Below are positions 22,992 through 34,377 of a stretch of DNA of 64,000 nucleotides, in pieces (the stretch's first letter is position 1; each line of letters opens with the position of its first letter). The notes below the pieces were generated by a model. That model saw only the letters and a program-made list of their open reading frames with translations. It was not told where the DNA came from and did not search any database. Made by a program: the position numbers and the translations under genes. The stretch is taken from the NCBI GenBank assembly GCA_036346405.1, contig CM070567.1, positions 46,735,633-46,799,632 on the forward strand, read 5' to 3'. This DNA is from Phyllostachys edulis (Eukaryota; Streptophyta; Magnoliopsida; Poales; Poaceae).

Positions 22992-24684
22992 TGTGTCAGC
23001 TTGGGCCTCCCACCTCCGTGAGCAAAACCCCTAACTCAATTTAAGTTGCCTTTGCAGGAACAAGCTTGAATTGAGTTTTTCCCCTTTTCGGCTGTGGAGC
23101 ACCATTTTCACCCTCGCTGCTGGTAAGGACCTCCTCTCTTCAATTCTTTGCTCATGGACCATCCTTGAGTTCTATTGAAGCTACTGTGATGACCCGGTCT
23201 CACTTATTTCGCTCAGGCCGTTGTCTCCACGTTGTCGTCTCCAGTAGCAGGTCTTGGTCTTAAATCGCCAGAGCTCGGCCCTTCCCAGTCCCTCCGTGTC
23301 CTCCAGGTAACCTCCTGGCAGTCCCTAGATGCTCGGGCACTGCTTGGTTGAACCGCTGTGGAGCTCCTTTGCTGCTTCAGACGTGGTTGCCGCGCCGCCC
23401 CATTCCGGCTCACCGGCGTTCTAGGCCACTGCTGCCGGTGTGAGTGGTACCAAGAGGTGCGCCAGGTTATTGCGCACCTCAGACCACTTTTGGTTCGCAC
23501 CGCCGTGGCCGGAGTCACCGGCGGTGACCATTTTGCCGCGCTCGGCACAGTGTCAACGCGTGCGCGACGTGGCTCACCGTGAGCCGTCCATCTTTAAGAT
23601 CTGCGGTCTCGATCGCGTTAGCATTTGTTCTTCGTTCGCTGTGGGCCGTCCGTTGGTAGATCAACGGCGGAGTTGCGCGTAGGTTTGAGCATGTGCACTG
23701 TGTGGCGTTCATCGGGAGCCGTCCATCTCGCGATCAGCGGTCCACAGTCGCCGCCCCGTTTGCGCGCGTGAGTTCAAACCGCGACCGTAGGGATCCAATC
23801 TGGACCGTTGGATCCAGGATCAACGGTCTGCGACCAGGGTTGCCGCGTGCGCACGTCGTTGCGTGCATCCAGTCGTAGGACCGTCCGATTCAAGATCAAC
23901 GGCCCAGGTTTTTCCGCGTCGATGTGGATTTAGGATTTTCTCGATGGATTTATTTGTGAACTGAAAAAGGTAATAAAATTCAAAATTGCATAACTAATTC
24001 AATTTAGCTCCAATTGAGTTGATTCAAATTTTGTTAGCTCTAGTTTGAATTGAGATTTAATCTAAAAATGGTTGTAAGCTTAGTTCGGCTCTAGAAAATG
24101 GATTTGAAAATTGAGTTAGAAATAGGTTTTAAATGTTGCCCTAAATGTTGCATTTAACTTGTAAATTGCATAAGTAATTCTCAATAGATCCTTTTTGAGT
24201 GAATCCAATTTTGTTGACTTCCTCTGTTACTGCACTAAATGGTAGAATAGGATTTAGGCATGTCACTATTTTCAAAATCTTGGTGGGTGCAATTTGTGTT
24301 GTTCTTGTGTGCATGTCTTTGAAAAATCATAGAAAATGCATACTAGCTCCAAAGGAGGTGGACTCAATTGTGTTATTCATCTCATGAGGTGCTTTACTTA
24401 CCATAAAAATTCCAGGTGCAACACCTCTTTGGAAAATTGTGCTTGAGAATTTAATTCGGATGAACAGTGACCGATTTGAATTTTCCAGCATTTTCCAGGC
24501 TGAGCAAAATTATTTTGGCCATAACTTTTGCATTGAGAATCCAAATTAATTGGTTCTTATTGATAAATTCCTTAAAAATCATGCTCTAGCTTCTGTAAAA
24601 ATTTCAGAGCATTTGGAGAAAGTTTGTTGTTGAGTCTTTTCGGTTTTCGTCGTTCTTATCGATTCTTTATCGCTTTTTCGTTAG

Positions 24685-25977
24685 GTGCCGACGAGTGCGT
24701 TGATCCCGTGAGTGATCCTTTGCAGCATAGTGAGCAGCTCCAGTAAGGCAAGTAGTTTGATCATATTCAATCAATCCCATTATTTTAAAGTCTAATACTT
24801 TGTTTAACTTGTATGTATGCATGCTTACTTTGTGTTAAATTATCGATTAGTTGACCCTATAGATGCATACTCTGTAGGTAAATATTCATTCTCTACTACT
24901 AAGCCTAGGATTATCTTGCTGTGATTTAGAGTTCGATGGATGGACTCTTATCACTTAGTAGTTTACGTTATTAATGCCTAGAAATGCTTAGATAACGGTA
25001 GAAATGGGCGGTTATCAACTTATGTCGATGACCTTGATCACACAAAAATTATTATTCCATTATGTCCAGCACTTGTGCTTCGTTACTTTGTAAAGAAATA
25101 AAAATGAAAACAAAATTGTTATTGACTTGGGCACAATGGATGTTGGTGTGATCTCATGGTGTGATGGAATGGTGCCTAAGTCCCTAAGGACCGAAAGTTA
25201 CTTGGGCCACTAAATGAGCAATATTATGCTAACCACACGAGGGTATTGGGAACCCCTCTTGGCTAAGTACTTTGGGGGTGTTAATTATGAGTGGTTGGTG
25301 GTGTTAAAAGAAAATGTTATTATAATAGGAGGAACATCGTAATTCGGCTTGAAATTTGGTGATGTGTCCTTCTCTTTGTTGGGTTGCGGCTCTTAATTAG
25401 TATCATCCATTGGAAATGTCTCTTAGGACTTAGCCGTGCCGGCATACCAAAGGAAGTGTGCTAATAGCTTGGCGAAAAGGCGATCGGCGTGTGGGTATAT
25501 TGGTACACCCCTGAAGGGATAAAACTATTGAATAGCCTCGTCTAGGTTATGGACATGCTTGGCAAGGTCACTCAAGAACTAGACTAAACCATTTAATTAA
25601 AACTTGTTGGGTGGTATGAATTGGGTAATTCATGCTATTGTTGTGGTGACTATTGGGTTAGTCACTTCCAGGTTGTCTTTACTGTTGATTATTATTATTG
25701 TATCGTTGTTACTTCAACAATTAAAAATGGTTTGTCAAATTGCTTTAAATCTATTACATTATTGCAAATGAAAACTTGCTTTATGCTAAATGAGCCTAAA
25801 GCCTTCCACTTAAATAAAGCTTGCATGTAGCTAATTATAGGTTGTTACCCTTACACGTCAGTCTTGCGAGTACATTTTTGTACTCATTTGCTTTGCTTAA
25901 CTGTAATTGTTGCAGAGGAAGAAGTTGAGCCCCAAGGGCCCTACTTTTGTGAGATGTGCGGTGGATGGGACGACTAG
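24685..25977 (+). other. LTR 3b leader mini-exon, GC-AG intron and acidic exon
   Basis: The mini-exon 24685-24747 is 63 nt (ADECVDPVSDPLQ) with a donor GCAAGT at 24748-24753. Its last full codon is TAA where the other LTRs have CAA. The acceptor GTTGCAG ends at 25915. The exon 25916-25977 runs EEVEPQGPYFCEMCGGWDD to a TAG. The intron would be 1168 bp. Confidence 0.45.
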
Positions 25978-26329
25978 GTTGGTGCCTTGGTTGGTTGCCT
26001 TGTGGGTTAAAGGCAAACCATATGGCTTTCTTTTGTTTATTGCCATCTTACGGCTTTCGCTTCCGCTTTTGTTTAACTCTTAAGTTGTATTTAGCCGGTC
26101 GGCTCTTTTGTAATAACTCTCTCTATTGTGTATGTCTTTTAATTAATCTAGTTCGTGCTTGAGTTCTATGTTTGTATGGAATTGATGCATTATTTTGTCA
26201 AAAGGGTGTATGTACAGCACTTCTGGGATGTACATATTTTCCCGAGGCACGGGATATTTCGTTGGTGATGCTAGGGTCGGTGGTACGACTAAGCATCATG
26301 AGCTAAATACCCCGGGGTCTCACAAAAGT

Positions 26330-26343
26330 TGGTATCAGAGCCG
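26330..26343 (+). other. primer binding site of the LTR 3b element
   Basis: TGGTATCAGAGCCG lies five bases after the LTR end and is complementary to initiator tRNA-Met. This identifies LTR 3b as a 5' LTR. Confidence 0.88.
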
Positions 26344-27082
26344 TACTGACCATAGAAACCCTAGCTTGGTCGTCATTAGGATGTTTTGGAAAACTTATTT
26401 TCAAAATATCAAATGGTTTATGAAAGGTTAAGTAAATTCTCTAAGTTTACTCCTTACCTATCTTAGCTTTCTTATCTCATCTCACTTTAACTTGAGTTTT
26501 AAAAGTTGTTTCCCTCTCCTTTCCTCAAAAGATAGCGTTATCGTTTAATTCGGGTTTTGGGGGAAACAATGAGATTGGCAAATTGAAGTGTTAGCTGTCC
26601 ATTACAAGGTTTTGAAGTTCTGGAGTCGGTGATTCGATGGGGAGCTTGGATACAGAATCTGGACAGCAAGCATCAAATTTCCAGACAGCAGTCTCAAAGG
26701 TTTCTAATTAGGATAGATAATGAGAGGGTAGTTCAACTAAAACTTGTGGGAATAAAAGGGTAAGATGTAATATAGTTGGCTAAGTATCTAACACCTATTT
26801 TGCTAATTTTACCTTGCTTATAGAAGTGTTAGATTTGGAGTTGTGTGTGGAATTTTATATTCTCAACTGATTACTCATTCATTCCATATGGGTTAGTCGT
26901 GTCGGGAAGTTGAGTTTAAGCCTTGTGTTTCCCTGCTGTTTCTTGATCCTTCTTGTAAACTGGTGGGGTTCTTTTAATTGCAATCTTGTTCACTTTCGGT
27001 TAGGGTGATGCCCTTTCCCCTAGTCGTTAGCTTTTCCTTTTGCTTTCTTTAAGTTTGTTGCTAACCCTTCTAATTGAACAGG

Positions 27083-27445
27083 ATGGCTGGAAGGACTAGA
27101 AGCGGTCAGGGTCAGCTAGCTGGTCCGGATGAGGAGCTTCCACCTCCTCCGACCATGGCTGAGGTTCTCGCTCAGATTGAGCGGAACCGTATGGATCAGA
27201 CTAGGATTCTGGAGGCGATTGCTCGCAACACCTCCACTCTCTCTGGTGCATCTGGATCAGGGGGAGGTGGTGGTGGTCATCAGCCTCATGGGGGACTCTC
27301 GGAATTCCTTCGCACCAAGCCGCCCACGTTCTTCAGGTCTGAGGACCCACTGGAGGCGGACGACTAGCTGTGTCTGGTTGAGCGGAAGCTCAACATTGCT
27401 CAGTGCCAGGATCAGGAGAAGGCACTCTTCACCTCCCATCAGCTG
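27083..27445 (+). pseudogene. gypsy gag N-terminal fragment
   Basis: The frame starts MAGRTRSGQGQLAGPDEELP at the first ATG after a ~740-base leader. It continues through a glycine run and LSEFLRTKPPTFFRSEDPLE to a TAG at 27365, where tryptophan is expected, then ALFTSHQLEG. It stops being gag at 27445, where copia LTR sequence begins. Capsid, zinc knuckle and all of pol are missing, and no continuation appears after the copia element at 40342. Confidence 0.88.
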
Positions 27446-28768
27446 GAAGGTGCCTTTCTGGATCTGGATTGCTCCTTTGTGGAGCGATCTGACCGCCCCT
27501 ATGGTGGTCTAACCGATGTGGTCTAGTCTTACCGGCCATTGGTTGGCGGTTAGACCGGATGTGTGTCCAACGGCTAGTTTTATAGCCGTTGGAGCTCTGG
27601 CAGTCTGACCGGCCATTAGTTAGTGGTCTGGCCGGTTTATCCCTGTTTTTCTGGAATCTTTCCTCCAATGGCTAGTTTTTGTTGTGCGGGTATATATACC
27701 CCTTGTGGTCAGTTGTGGGAGTTGTTTCTTGTGCCATATTCATTCCCTTGAGCAAAGAGCAAGCCCTCTCCTCTCATATGTGCATGTATTGCACTTAGTG
27801 AGCTTAGAGAACAAACCCTAAGTGCATGTGTTGTATTAGGTAGTGGATTATGTATCCACTTGAGCTTAAACACTTGATTTGTTCAAGTGAGCGTCTTCGA
27901 CCTGTTACTCTTGGTGTTTGCCAACACCTAGACAGCTTGGAGAAGTTGTGTCGGTGATCTTCTTAAAGAAGGTTGTGAGAAGGCCCGAGCGGTTGTGACT
28001 GATTTGGTGCTCGCCATCTCCGGAGTGGAGGAAGAGCAACCCCGAGTGGATCGAGGTGTTGGTTCATGTTGGAGCTGGTCCAAGTAGTTAGACTTACCTC
28101 GGAGGTGATTGGCTTAATTTGTGGAGCCGGTCCAATTAGGGCATGTTTGGTTCGAGATCTGAGAGCCGTGCTTGTGAAAAAGTGATGCCTGTGAGTAGGC
28201 TGAGAACCAGACGATTTTTGCCTGGTCAGGCAAACCTGGAGATATGGTGTTTGGTTGATAATACGTGCCTGGAGATAGAAAGAAGAGAGAGAACTAAAGA
28301 GATAAGTCGCACGGGAGATCTTGCCGCCAGCGTTCAAATTATCTTTGGTTTCGGGCTTCAACCAAACGCAGTCTGATCGACCATCGGGACTGCTCTGGCG
28401 AGCGTCTTCGCCAGTCTCAAAGCAAGCAGACCCTTAGTTTGGGCTTACCTCAACGTGGATTAGGGGAGACCGGCAAGTCTCCGAACACCACGGTAAAATA
28501 TTATTGTGTTATTGTGATTTGCATTCTTATGCTTTACTCTATTGCAATTTATATTTCTAGAATTAAATTGCTTACGTGTATTTGTATGATTGCTATCATT
28601 ATCAATAGTCTCCTATTGTTGGTGCACTTAGTAAAGACTAGTTGATTTAGGTTTTAATTGTGCAAAACCAAATTGTTGTTGGGTTCTGCATTAGAAATTG
28701 GTTTTAGCCAAAGAAGTTTTTAAAACCGCCTATTCACCCCCCCTCTAGTCGGCCGACTCGATCTTACA
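27446..28768 (+). repeat. 5' LTR of copia element, 5'-truncated
   Basis: 27446-28768 aligns with 39316-40341 of the 3' LTR apart from the MITE at 28139-28433. It ends GATCTTACA. About 1.6 kb of its U3 is missing at the junction with the gypsy gag. A TATATATA promoter word is at 27691-27698, with CGGTCTGACCG-type motifs upstream. Confidence 0.9.
28139..28433. mobile_element. Tourist-like (PIF/Harbinger) MITE, 295 bp
   Basis: It starts GGGCATGTTTGGTT and ends CAAGCAGACCC, flanked by TTA on both sides (28136-28138 and 28434-28436). The homologous place in the 3' LTR (near 40005) reads CCAATTAGTTTGGG with a single TTA and no insert. The paired LTR therefore gives the empty site and fixes the boundaries. 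No coding capacity. Confidence 0.92.
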
Positions 28769-28770
28769 AG

Positions 28771-28786
28771 TGGTATCAGAGTTTGG
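28771..28786 (+). other. primer binding site of copia element
   Basis: TGGTATCAGAGTTTGG lies two bases after the LTR end CTTACA. It is complementary to initiator tRNA-Met over the first 11-12 bases. Confidence 0.85.
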
Positions 28787-28825
28787 TCTCTCATTTATTA
28801 GACTTAACCGCCTAGAGAGTAAAGG

Positions 28826-29111
28826 ATGGCTACTAGTGATATAGTGCACCTAGATGAAGCACCTCTATTTGATGGCACAAATTATGATATTTGAAAAATC
28901 CGCATGTCTTGTTATTTTAAGGCCATGAGCCCTAAAATTTGGCGGATTGTAGATGTGGGCTTTTCTCCTCCATTGGATCCTCTTGCTCCAACAAATGAGG
29001 AAGATAAATGCTCACATCTAGACGCTCAAGCAACCAACGTTTTATTTAGTGCTTTGAGTGTAGAGGTGTTCAATGAAGTATGCAATCTCAAGAACGCTCA
29101 TGACATATGGA
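28826..29111 (+). pseudogene. copia gag, N-terminal part
   Basis: The frame starts MATSDIVHLDEAPLFDGTNY, typical of plant copia gag (UBN2-type). It has an in-frame TGA near 28890 where tryptophan is usual, and continues MSCYFKAMSPKIWRIVDVGF to KNAHDIW, where the hAT-type element is inserted. The remainder resumes at 35649. Confidence 0.88.
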
Positions 29112-29759
29112 TAGGGGTGAAAACGGATCGGATACGGACGGATAATGGCTCTGCCATATTTGTTTTCATATTTTTTTCTAGATACAGATACGAATACGGA
29201 TACCCCGTATACGAATACGGATGCGAATAATATCGAATACGAATTGAAACAAATACGGTCACGAATATTTTTCAGAACATAAAAACCCCTTAAATTGCAT
29301 GCCAAAAATTAACGAAAACATATAACTAGTTTGTTTGATGTAAACATTCATGAATTGTTCATATTTTCAGCAACCATACATAACATTGGCACTAGCAAGG
29401 TGCATTAATTAGTTCATCACAAACATAACACTTAGTATACCACATTTAGCTCATAAGTCATAACTCACAAGTCAACATACATAAAACTTAGTCTGAATGT
29501 CATCAAGCCTTTTCCTGAATGCCTTCACCTTCATTTCCCACTCCTTGGCAAGCTTTTTTGTATCTTGCAGTTTGTACTCTGCATCAACCTATTTTATGGA
29601 CAAAGCAGTTCGAGTTGTTCAAAGAGACAAGATGGCGAGTTAATTAAGATATTAACAGATAAAAATTCATGGAAGATACCTCAGTGGCTCTCAGTTTATC
29701 CATCACTTTCTTTAATTTGTTGTATTCTTCCTTTGTTTTGTCAATCTCATCTTTATGCA

Positions 29760-30785
29760 GTTGAATGTTTGTGTCCCATGAGTTTTGATGAGGACATCCC
29801 GGTTGGACCGATTACACGAGCACGAGCTAAAAAGATTAATCAACATGTGAACTCGCTTCTAGTTGAATTTGATTTTTTGTTTACATAAGAACTCGTTACT
29901 ACCTAATGCTAGTATTTTAATTGTTCTCAGGTTTATATGTGAGAACGACGGGGACGCCACAGGAAGATAACGCATACATGGAAAAGAAATAAACAAGTGC
30001 ATGGGCCGAGAGGGTTAAGTGCATGTGCTGCTGCATATTGTTGTTGGCGTTGGAGTGCATGAAGACATTAAGATGATTGCATGCTGTTTGAGGATGGAAA
30101 GGGATAAAGAAATCAAAGAAATCAAGTCACATTTATTTGGACTTGCAGCATCAAATTTCTTAGCCATCTGCATAGACGAAGGAGAAGTTAATTGCTAGCA
30201 AAGAGAGAAATTAATTGCATGGACGTCACCACACTAATTTGGTTGCCAACTTGCAATGGAGTTAATCTGCTGAGGCCCACCGAATCATCTTTTTTATTGG
30301 GCCGAATCACATGGTGTGACATGTATTAGTTTCTGGTTCAGTATTGAGTCCTTTAGGAGTTCCGTTCGGTTCTAAACGCCGAACAAAATAGGGTCGGCAC
30401 CGAGTGCTTTAAATAATTGATGCACCGTGACTTTTGGAAGGGACCATGAATATGAATCTATTTTTTTTGAGAGAGATATACGCTTGTTCTTCCTAGGGTT
30501 TGACACACAGTGCAACCTAGAGGGGAATTGGGCGTTCTCAACCCCGTTGTTCTTGTGATTCCTTGTGTTTTGTAGGAGCAGCGACACGTCTACTTTGTGT
30601 GGTCAGGTAGACGGGATCACAAGCGTGTGGTTGGGCGAATTCTTTTATCGCAGGTTGCTGTTTTGACAGTGGTTAGCGCCATCGGTTTGTCAGGTTGCAC
30701 AGATCCAAAGTTATCAACGATCCTACGTCGTGAAGATCGGGCATTCCCCCGCATCAAGTTTAGACTGAACAAATGCTTTGTGTGA
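29760..30785 (+). repeat. LTR-retrotransposon fragment inside the hAT-type element
   Basis: A frame near 29800-29880 (VGPITRARAKKINQ) resembles a conserved peptide of plant gypsy polyproteins. The stretch 30350-30785 resembles retrotransposon LTR/leader sequence (GGGATCACAAGCGTGTGG near 30613). No termini were found. It may be captured or nested debris. Confidence 0.3.
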
Positions 30786-31359
30786 AATCTTCTAATAAGA
30801 TATGGACTGAAACATCATTTTTCTGATCTTTTGACCAAAAGAAGCTGAATGTGGCCATTGTTCAAAGACCTCTACAAAGATTAGGGAAACAGAAATGTGT
30901 CCATCGTTAAAATATAGGCCCTAATGTTGCCTCTTTCCACTAAATAGTTTGCTAAAGTGTTGTAAATACTGAAGAAAGTGACAGTGTATTTGTGAATACA
31001 CGCTTGATCATTGTTCATATATTGCGTACATAATATAATATGTTACAGCTGGTTGTCTTTTGGAGAAAAATGACATATTACAGGTGGCGATGAAGCTCAC
31101 TACCTACTTTATTGTTACTGTAAAATACATCTTGGATAATGAATGATTTTATTGGGTGTTTATCTAATGCTTTAATATTTGGTGATCTAGATAGAGAGAT
31201 TAGAAAGAGAGAAGACTCCTTAGCTTGTAAATTTTGCTCTTTTTTCTCTTACTGAGCCTACATGTTTGTTCCATGCATTAATGGTTGTTTTTCTTTAGTA
31301 TCACCAATAGAAATCGGAGTTGTCAAATTGACTCTAAACTTTGATCAAAGATTGAAGAC

Positions 31360-31422
31360 ATGGATCCAACATATGACTCTCATGCATCCGAACATGGGCC
31401 TGATGATGGTGATGATCTTTCT
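31360..31422 (+). pseudogene. possible first exon of a hAT transposase
   Basis: MDPTYDSHASEHGPDDGDDL starts here and is followed by a possible splice donor (GTAAGG at 31423). Short acidic first exons occur in plant hAT transposases, but no zinc finger or dimerisation domain follows, so this is only a candidate. Confidence 0.2.
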
Positions 31423-32489
31423 GTAAGGTACTCATGCACCATTCCATTGATTCATTGCCTCATTGGCCATTGCTCAAGACTCAAGAGTCAAGATCTTTAC
31501 CTTGGTGGGCAACGACCAACAGGTGGGGGCAAAGTGATCGATGAGGGGATCCGTGGGGCCGTCGTGGCCTCGAGGCGGGGAGCGGGTGGAGGCTGGCGCC
31601 GGTGAGGGGGAGCCGCAGAGGTGCTGGGGCCTGTGAGGTGGCCGGTGGCGAGGCAAGATGGCAACGAAGGGGATCCAGCAGAGGCGCTGGGGCGTGACCG
31701 CGTGAGGGGAGCCGACGAGCGTGGCCAAGCAGAGCCGGCCATGGGGACGGGCGATAGGGCAAGATGGCGGCAGAGGCGGGTCAAGAAGTAGGTGGTCAGC
31801 GACGGCGAGGCGAGGGCGGAGCCACTGGACTAGAGTAGCCGACGGCGAGGCGAGGGTGGTGCCAAGGGACGGGTAACGGGGCGAGATGGCCGGCGGAGGC
31901 GAGCCGTGGGCGAGGTGGCCACCGGTGGTGAATGATCTAGACCTACCATTATGTGTTAATGGAGTTTTGGTGATTGATGATAAATCTAATTGTGAGACTA
32001 ACACTTTTATTGATATACATATTGTGTAGTCTTATTTGGATATAAAGGTGAAAACCATGAAGGCATGCATGTGATTAATGACAAATCCAATTCATTGGAT
32101 AAACAAAAGGAAAATCCAAACAAGTATGCATTTGTAATGACAAATCTATTTGTGAGACTAACTCTCTTATTGTTATATCTCATATTTAGTCTCGTTTGGA
32201 TATAAAGAACAAAAGAGGTATGCATTCGACTTCATTGTTCTTATATATTGTTGCATTCCTCGAATCCAAAATATAGGTTGAACTCCACCAAAAGATTAAC
32301 CTAAATATGTGCATATGTTCTTATTACACATTCATGTATGCACACATATAAGGGGAGTTCATTCTATATTTTGAGGTTTCACTAGTATTGATCCATATTC
32401 TTGTTTCCATATATTTGGGATCTTTACTTTGAAACATATCCTTTGAATATATTTAACTTGCATAGTTAATATATTCATATGAGTATATG

Positions 32490-32730
32490 AGACTTGTGTA
32501 GTTCATATATCCTTGAATATATTTAACTTGTGTAGTTAATATATTCATGTGAGTATAACATAACTTGTGTAGTTCATGTGTACTCACATATCCTTGAATA
32601 TATATAACTTGTGTAGTTAATATATTCATGTGTGTATATGAAACATGTGTGCTCATATATCCTTTGAGTACATATAACTTGTGTAGTTATATATATTCAT
32701 ATGAGTATATAAAACTTGTGTAGTGCTTAT
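32490..32730 (+). repeat. array of AACT-TGTGT-AGTT inverted repeats
   Basis: Five or six copies of AACTTGTGTAGTT recur here every 50-60 bases. Near 32530 the arms extend to TTAACT/AGTTAA, and near 32682 to TATAACT/AGTTATA. Each is a perfect inverted repeat around TGTGT. Confidence 0.85.
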
Positions 32731-32933
32731 ATACTCATACCAATCTACATTCAATTATTTGTTATTAAAGTGATTATCATCAATTACCAAAGAGGGAAAT
32801 ATTGTGGTATCTTGTCCCACCATTATGAGTTAATGGTATGATGTGGTAACTAATGATAATCATATTGTGGAACTAACATTTTTCATGAGTTGGATAAGCA
32901 GGTTAGGTTCCATGATAATGAAGACTTGGGATG

Positions 32934-33262
32934 ACATCATGTGAGGATTGTCATCAAGTCAAGAGGATTTCTATCATGTGTTGATGGAAGTCAAGTGAAG
33001 GAAATCATCGTGTGTTGATGATGTTCAAGAAGAGGAGATGATCATGAGTTGATCATCAAGTCAAGTGAAGGTCCATCATATGTTGATGGAGGCCAAGTGA
33101 GGAGTGCGTCATATCTTGATGCATATCAAGACTCATGATGGAGGATGTCATCATGTGTTGATGAGTATCAAGTCAAGATCCCGAAGTGAAGCTTCATGAT
33201 GTGTTGTGAAGGTCAAGTGAAGAACTCATCATGTGTTGATGAGTATTCCAGTCAAGGACTCG
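32934..33262 (+). repeat. array of CATCA-TGTGT-TGATG inverted repeats
   Basis: About eight small stem-loops with 4-8 bp arms around TGTGT, TATGT, TGAGT or TATCT. Arms include CTCATCA/TGATGAG (near 33226), TCCATCA/TGATGGA (near 33072), GATGATCA/TGATCATC (near 33037) and TGCGTCA/TGATGCA (near 33105, with a G-T pair). The arm extensions differ between copies but stay complementary. Confidence 0.85.
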
Positions 33263-33494
33263 GACTTGAAGTGAAGATGTGCCTCAACAAGCTTCAAGTG
33301 GTTGTGTAAGGAAAATGTATGACTAGCTAGGGCTAAGGATGTGTTCCTAGTCTTTTACCGGTCTCGGTGTTCGGTTGGGAGACCGGATTGCTAGTATAGG
33401 TTGCCGTACTATTAAGAGGGGTCTTTGACTAGTAGCTTGAGTTAGTCATGTGTTGATAGCTCATTGTGTTTGCTCTAGCTCATCTTAACATGTT

Positions 33495-33870
33495 GCCAAT
33501 ATTTGCGAATGTGTTTTGCAAATAGTTGTGGCTCATGGATAATCCTTGTAGCATGTGACTTTGGTTTGCGAATGTGTTTTGCAAACGGTGTAAGTCCATG
33601 TACCATATTTCTTGTAGTGTGATTCTATAAGTTGACAAATGTGTTTTACAACTTGTTGAGAATCTCACGTGAATTCTTGTTTGTATCGCGCGTCAATTTG
33701 GTGGCAAATGTGTTTTGCAAACTAAGTTGAAGCGGAGTGCAATTTGTGGTATGATTCTAAAAGTTGGCAAATGTGTTTTGCAACTTGTTGAGAATCTTGC
33801 CTTTGAACCCTTGTTTGCATCACTTGTCAATTGTCAAATGTGTTTTGCAATTGAATTTGTTTTGGATGCA
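33495..33870 (+). repeat. array of GCAAA-TGTGT-TTTGC inverted repeats
   Basis: Six copies of AAATGTGTTTTGCAA or close variants. Flanking arms pair: ATTTGC with GCAAAT near 33503, GTTTGC with GCAAAC near 33565, AAGTTG with CAACTT near 33630 and 33760, and AATTG with CAATT near 33830. The loop is TGTGT each time. Confidence 0.88.
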
Positions 33871-33889
33871 AACTGCTGTTTTTCTCAGG

Positions 33890-34325
33890 AAAATCGGTTG
33901 TACCGACGTGTTATGGGCGGTTCAACCGCGCTGCGGTTCGACCGAATTTTGGTGCGGTTTGATCGCGCATCGGTTGTTCCGATCTTTAGTTGGCGGTTTA
34001 AGAAAACCAGAATCAATGTAATTTCGACCCGGAGCTCTCTTTGATAATCGGTTGAACCGCATTTGAAAAACGGTTGAACCGCTCTGCGATTGTACCGATC
34101 TTTCTAAGGCGGTTCATATTTTCCAGAGAGCATGTCGTTTCAGCAGATTTGGAAACCCTACGATCGGTTGTACCGCACGTCAATGCGGTTCAACCAGGAG
34201 ATGCGATTGTACCGAATGTTAGTTGGCGGTCGTACCGCACCGGTGCCCAATGGCTAGTTTTATAACTGTTGGAGGAGGTGCGGTTGTACCCCTCGGTACT
34301 TGGCGGTTCAACCGCTCCTACTGAT
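33890..34325 (+). repeat. array of CGGTT-N-AACCG-type palindromes upstream of the TATA box
   Basis: About sixteen copies of CGGTTGTACCG, CGGTTCAACCG, CGGTTGAACCG and variants occur in 430 bp, ending 45 bp before the TATA box at 34370. They are short inverted repeats with a 1-3 base centre. Confidence 0.85.
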
Positions 34326-34369
34326 TTTTCAGCAGACTTTTCCACAACAGCTAGTTTTTGTGCGTGGGC

Positions 34370-34377
34370 TATAAATA
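34370..34377 (+). promoter_or_regulatory. TATA box of the solo copia LTR
   Basis: TATAAATA in GGGCTATAAATATCC, downstream of the palindrome array. The corresponding words in the sister LTRs are TATATATA at 27691 and near 39564. Confidence 0.7.

Larger units (their letters stand above)
21806..26324 (+). repeat. gypsy LTR 3b (4519 bp), 5' LTR of a truncated element
   Basis: It starts TGTAACATCCC and ends GGGGTCTCACA, directly followed by a primer site. It contains a 30-bp tandem array at 21822-21935, a GC-rich leader (22380-23900), a CT microsatellite (22967-22991), the mini-exon and donor at 24685-24753, the conserved palindrome block near 25490-25560, and the acceptor at 25915. The length fits the long LTRs of Tekay-type chromoviruses. 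Confidence 0.85.

Noticed and set aside
18794..26324. A single foldback transposon spanning both LTR 3 copies
   Set aside because: The left arm lies next to an unrelated truncated LTR and the right arm is followed by a primer site and gag. Two LTRs of one family explain it better.
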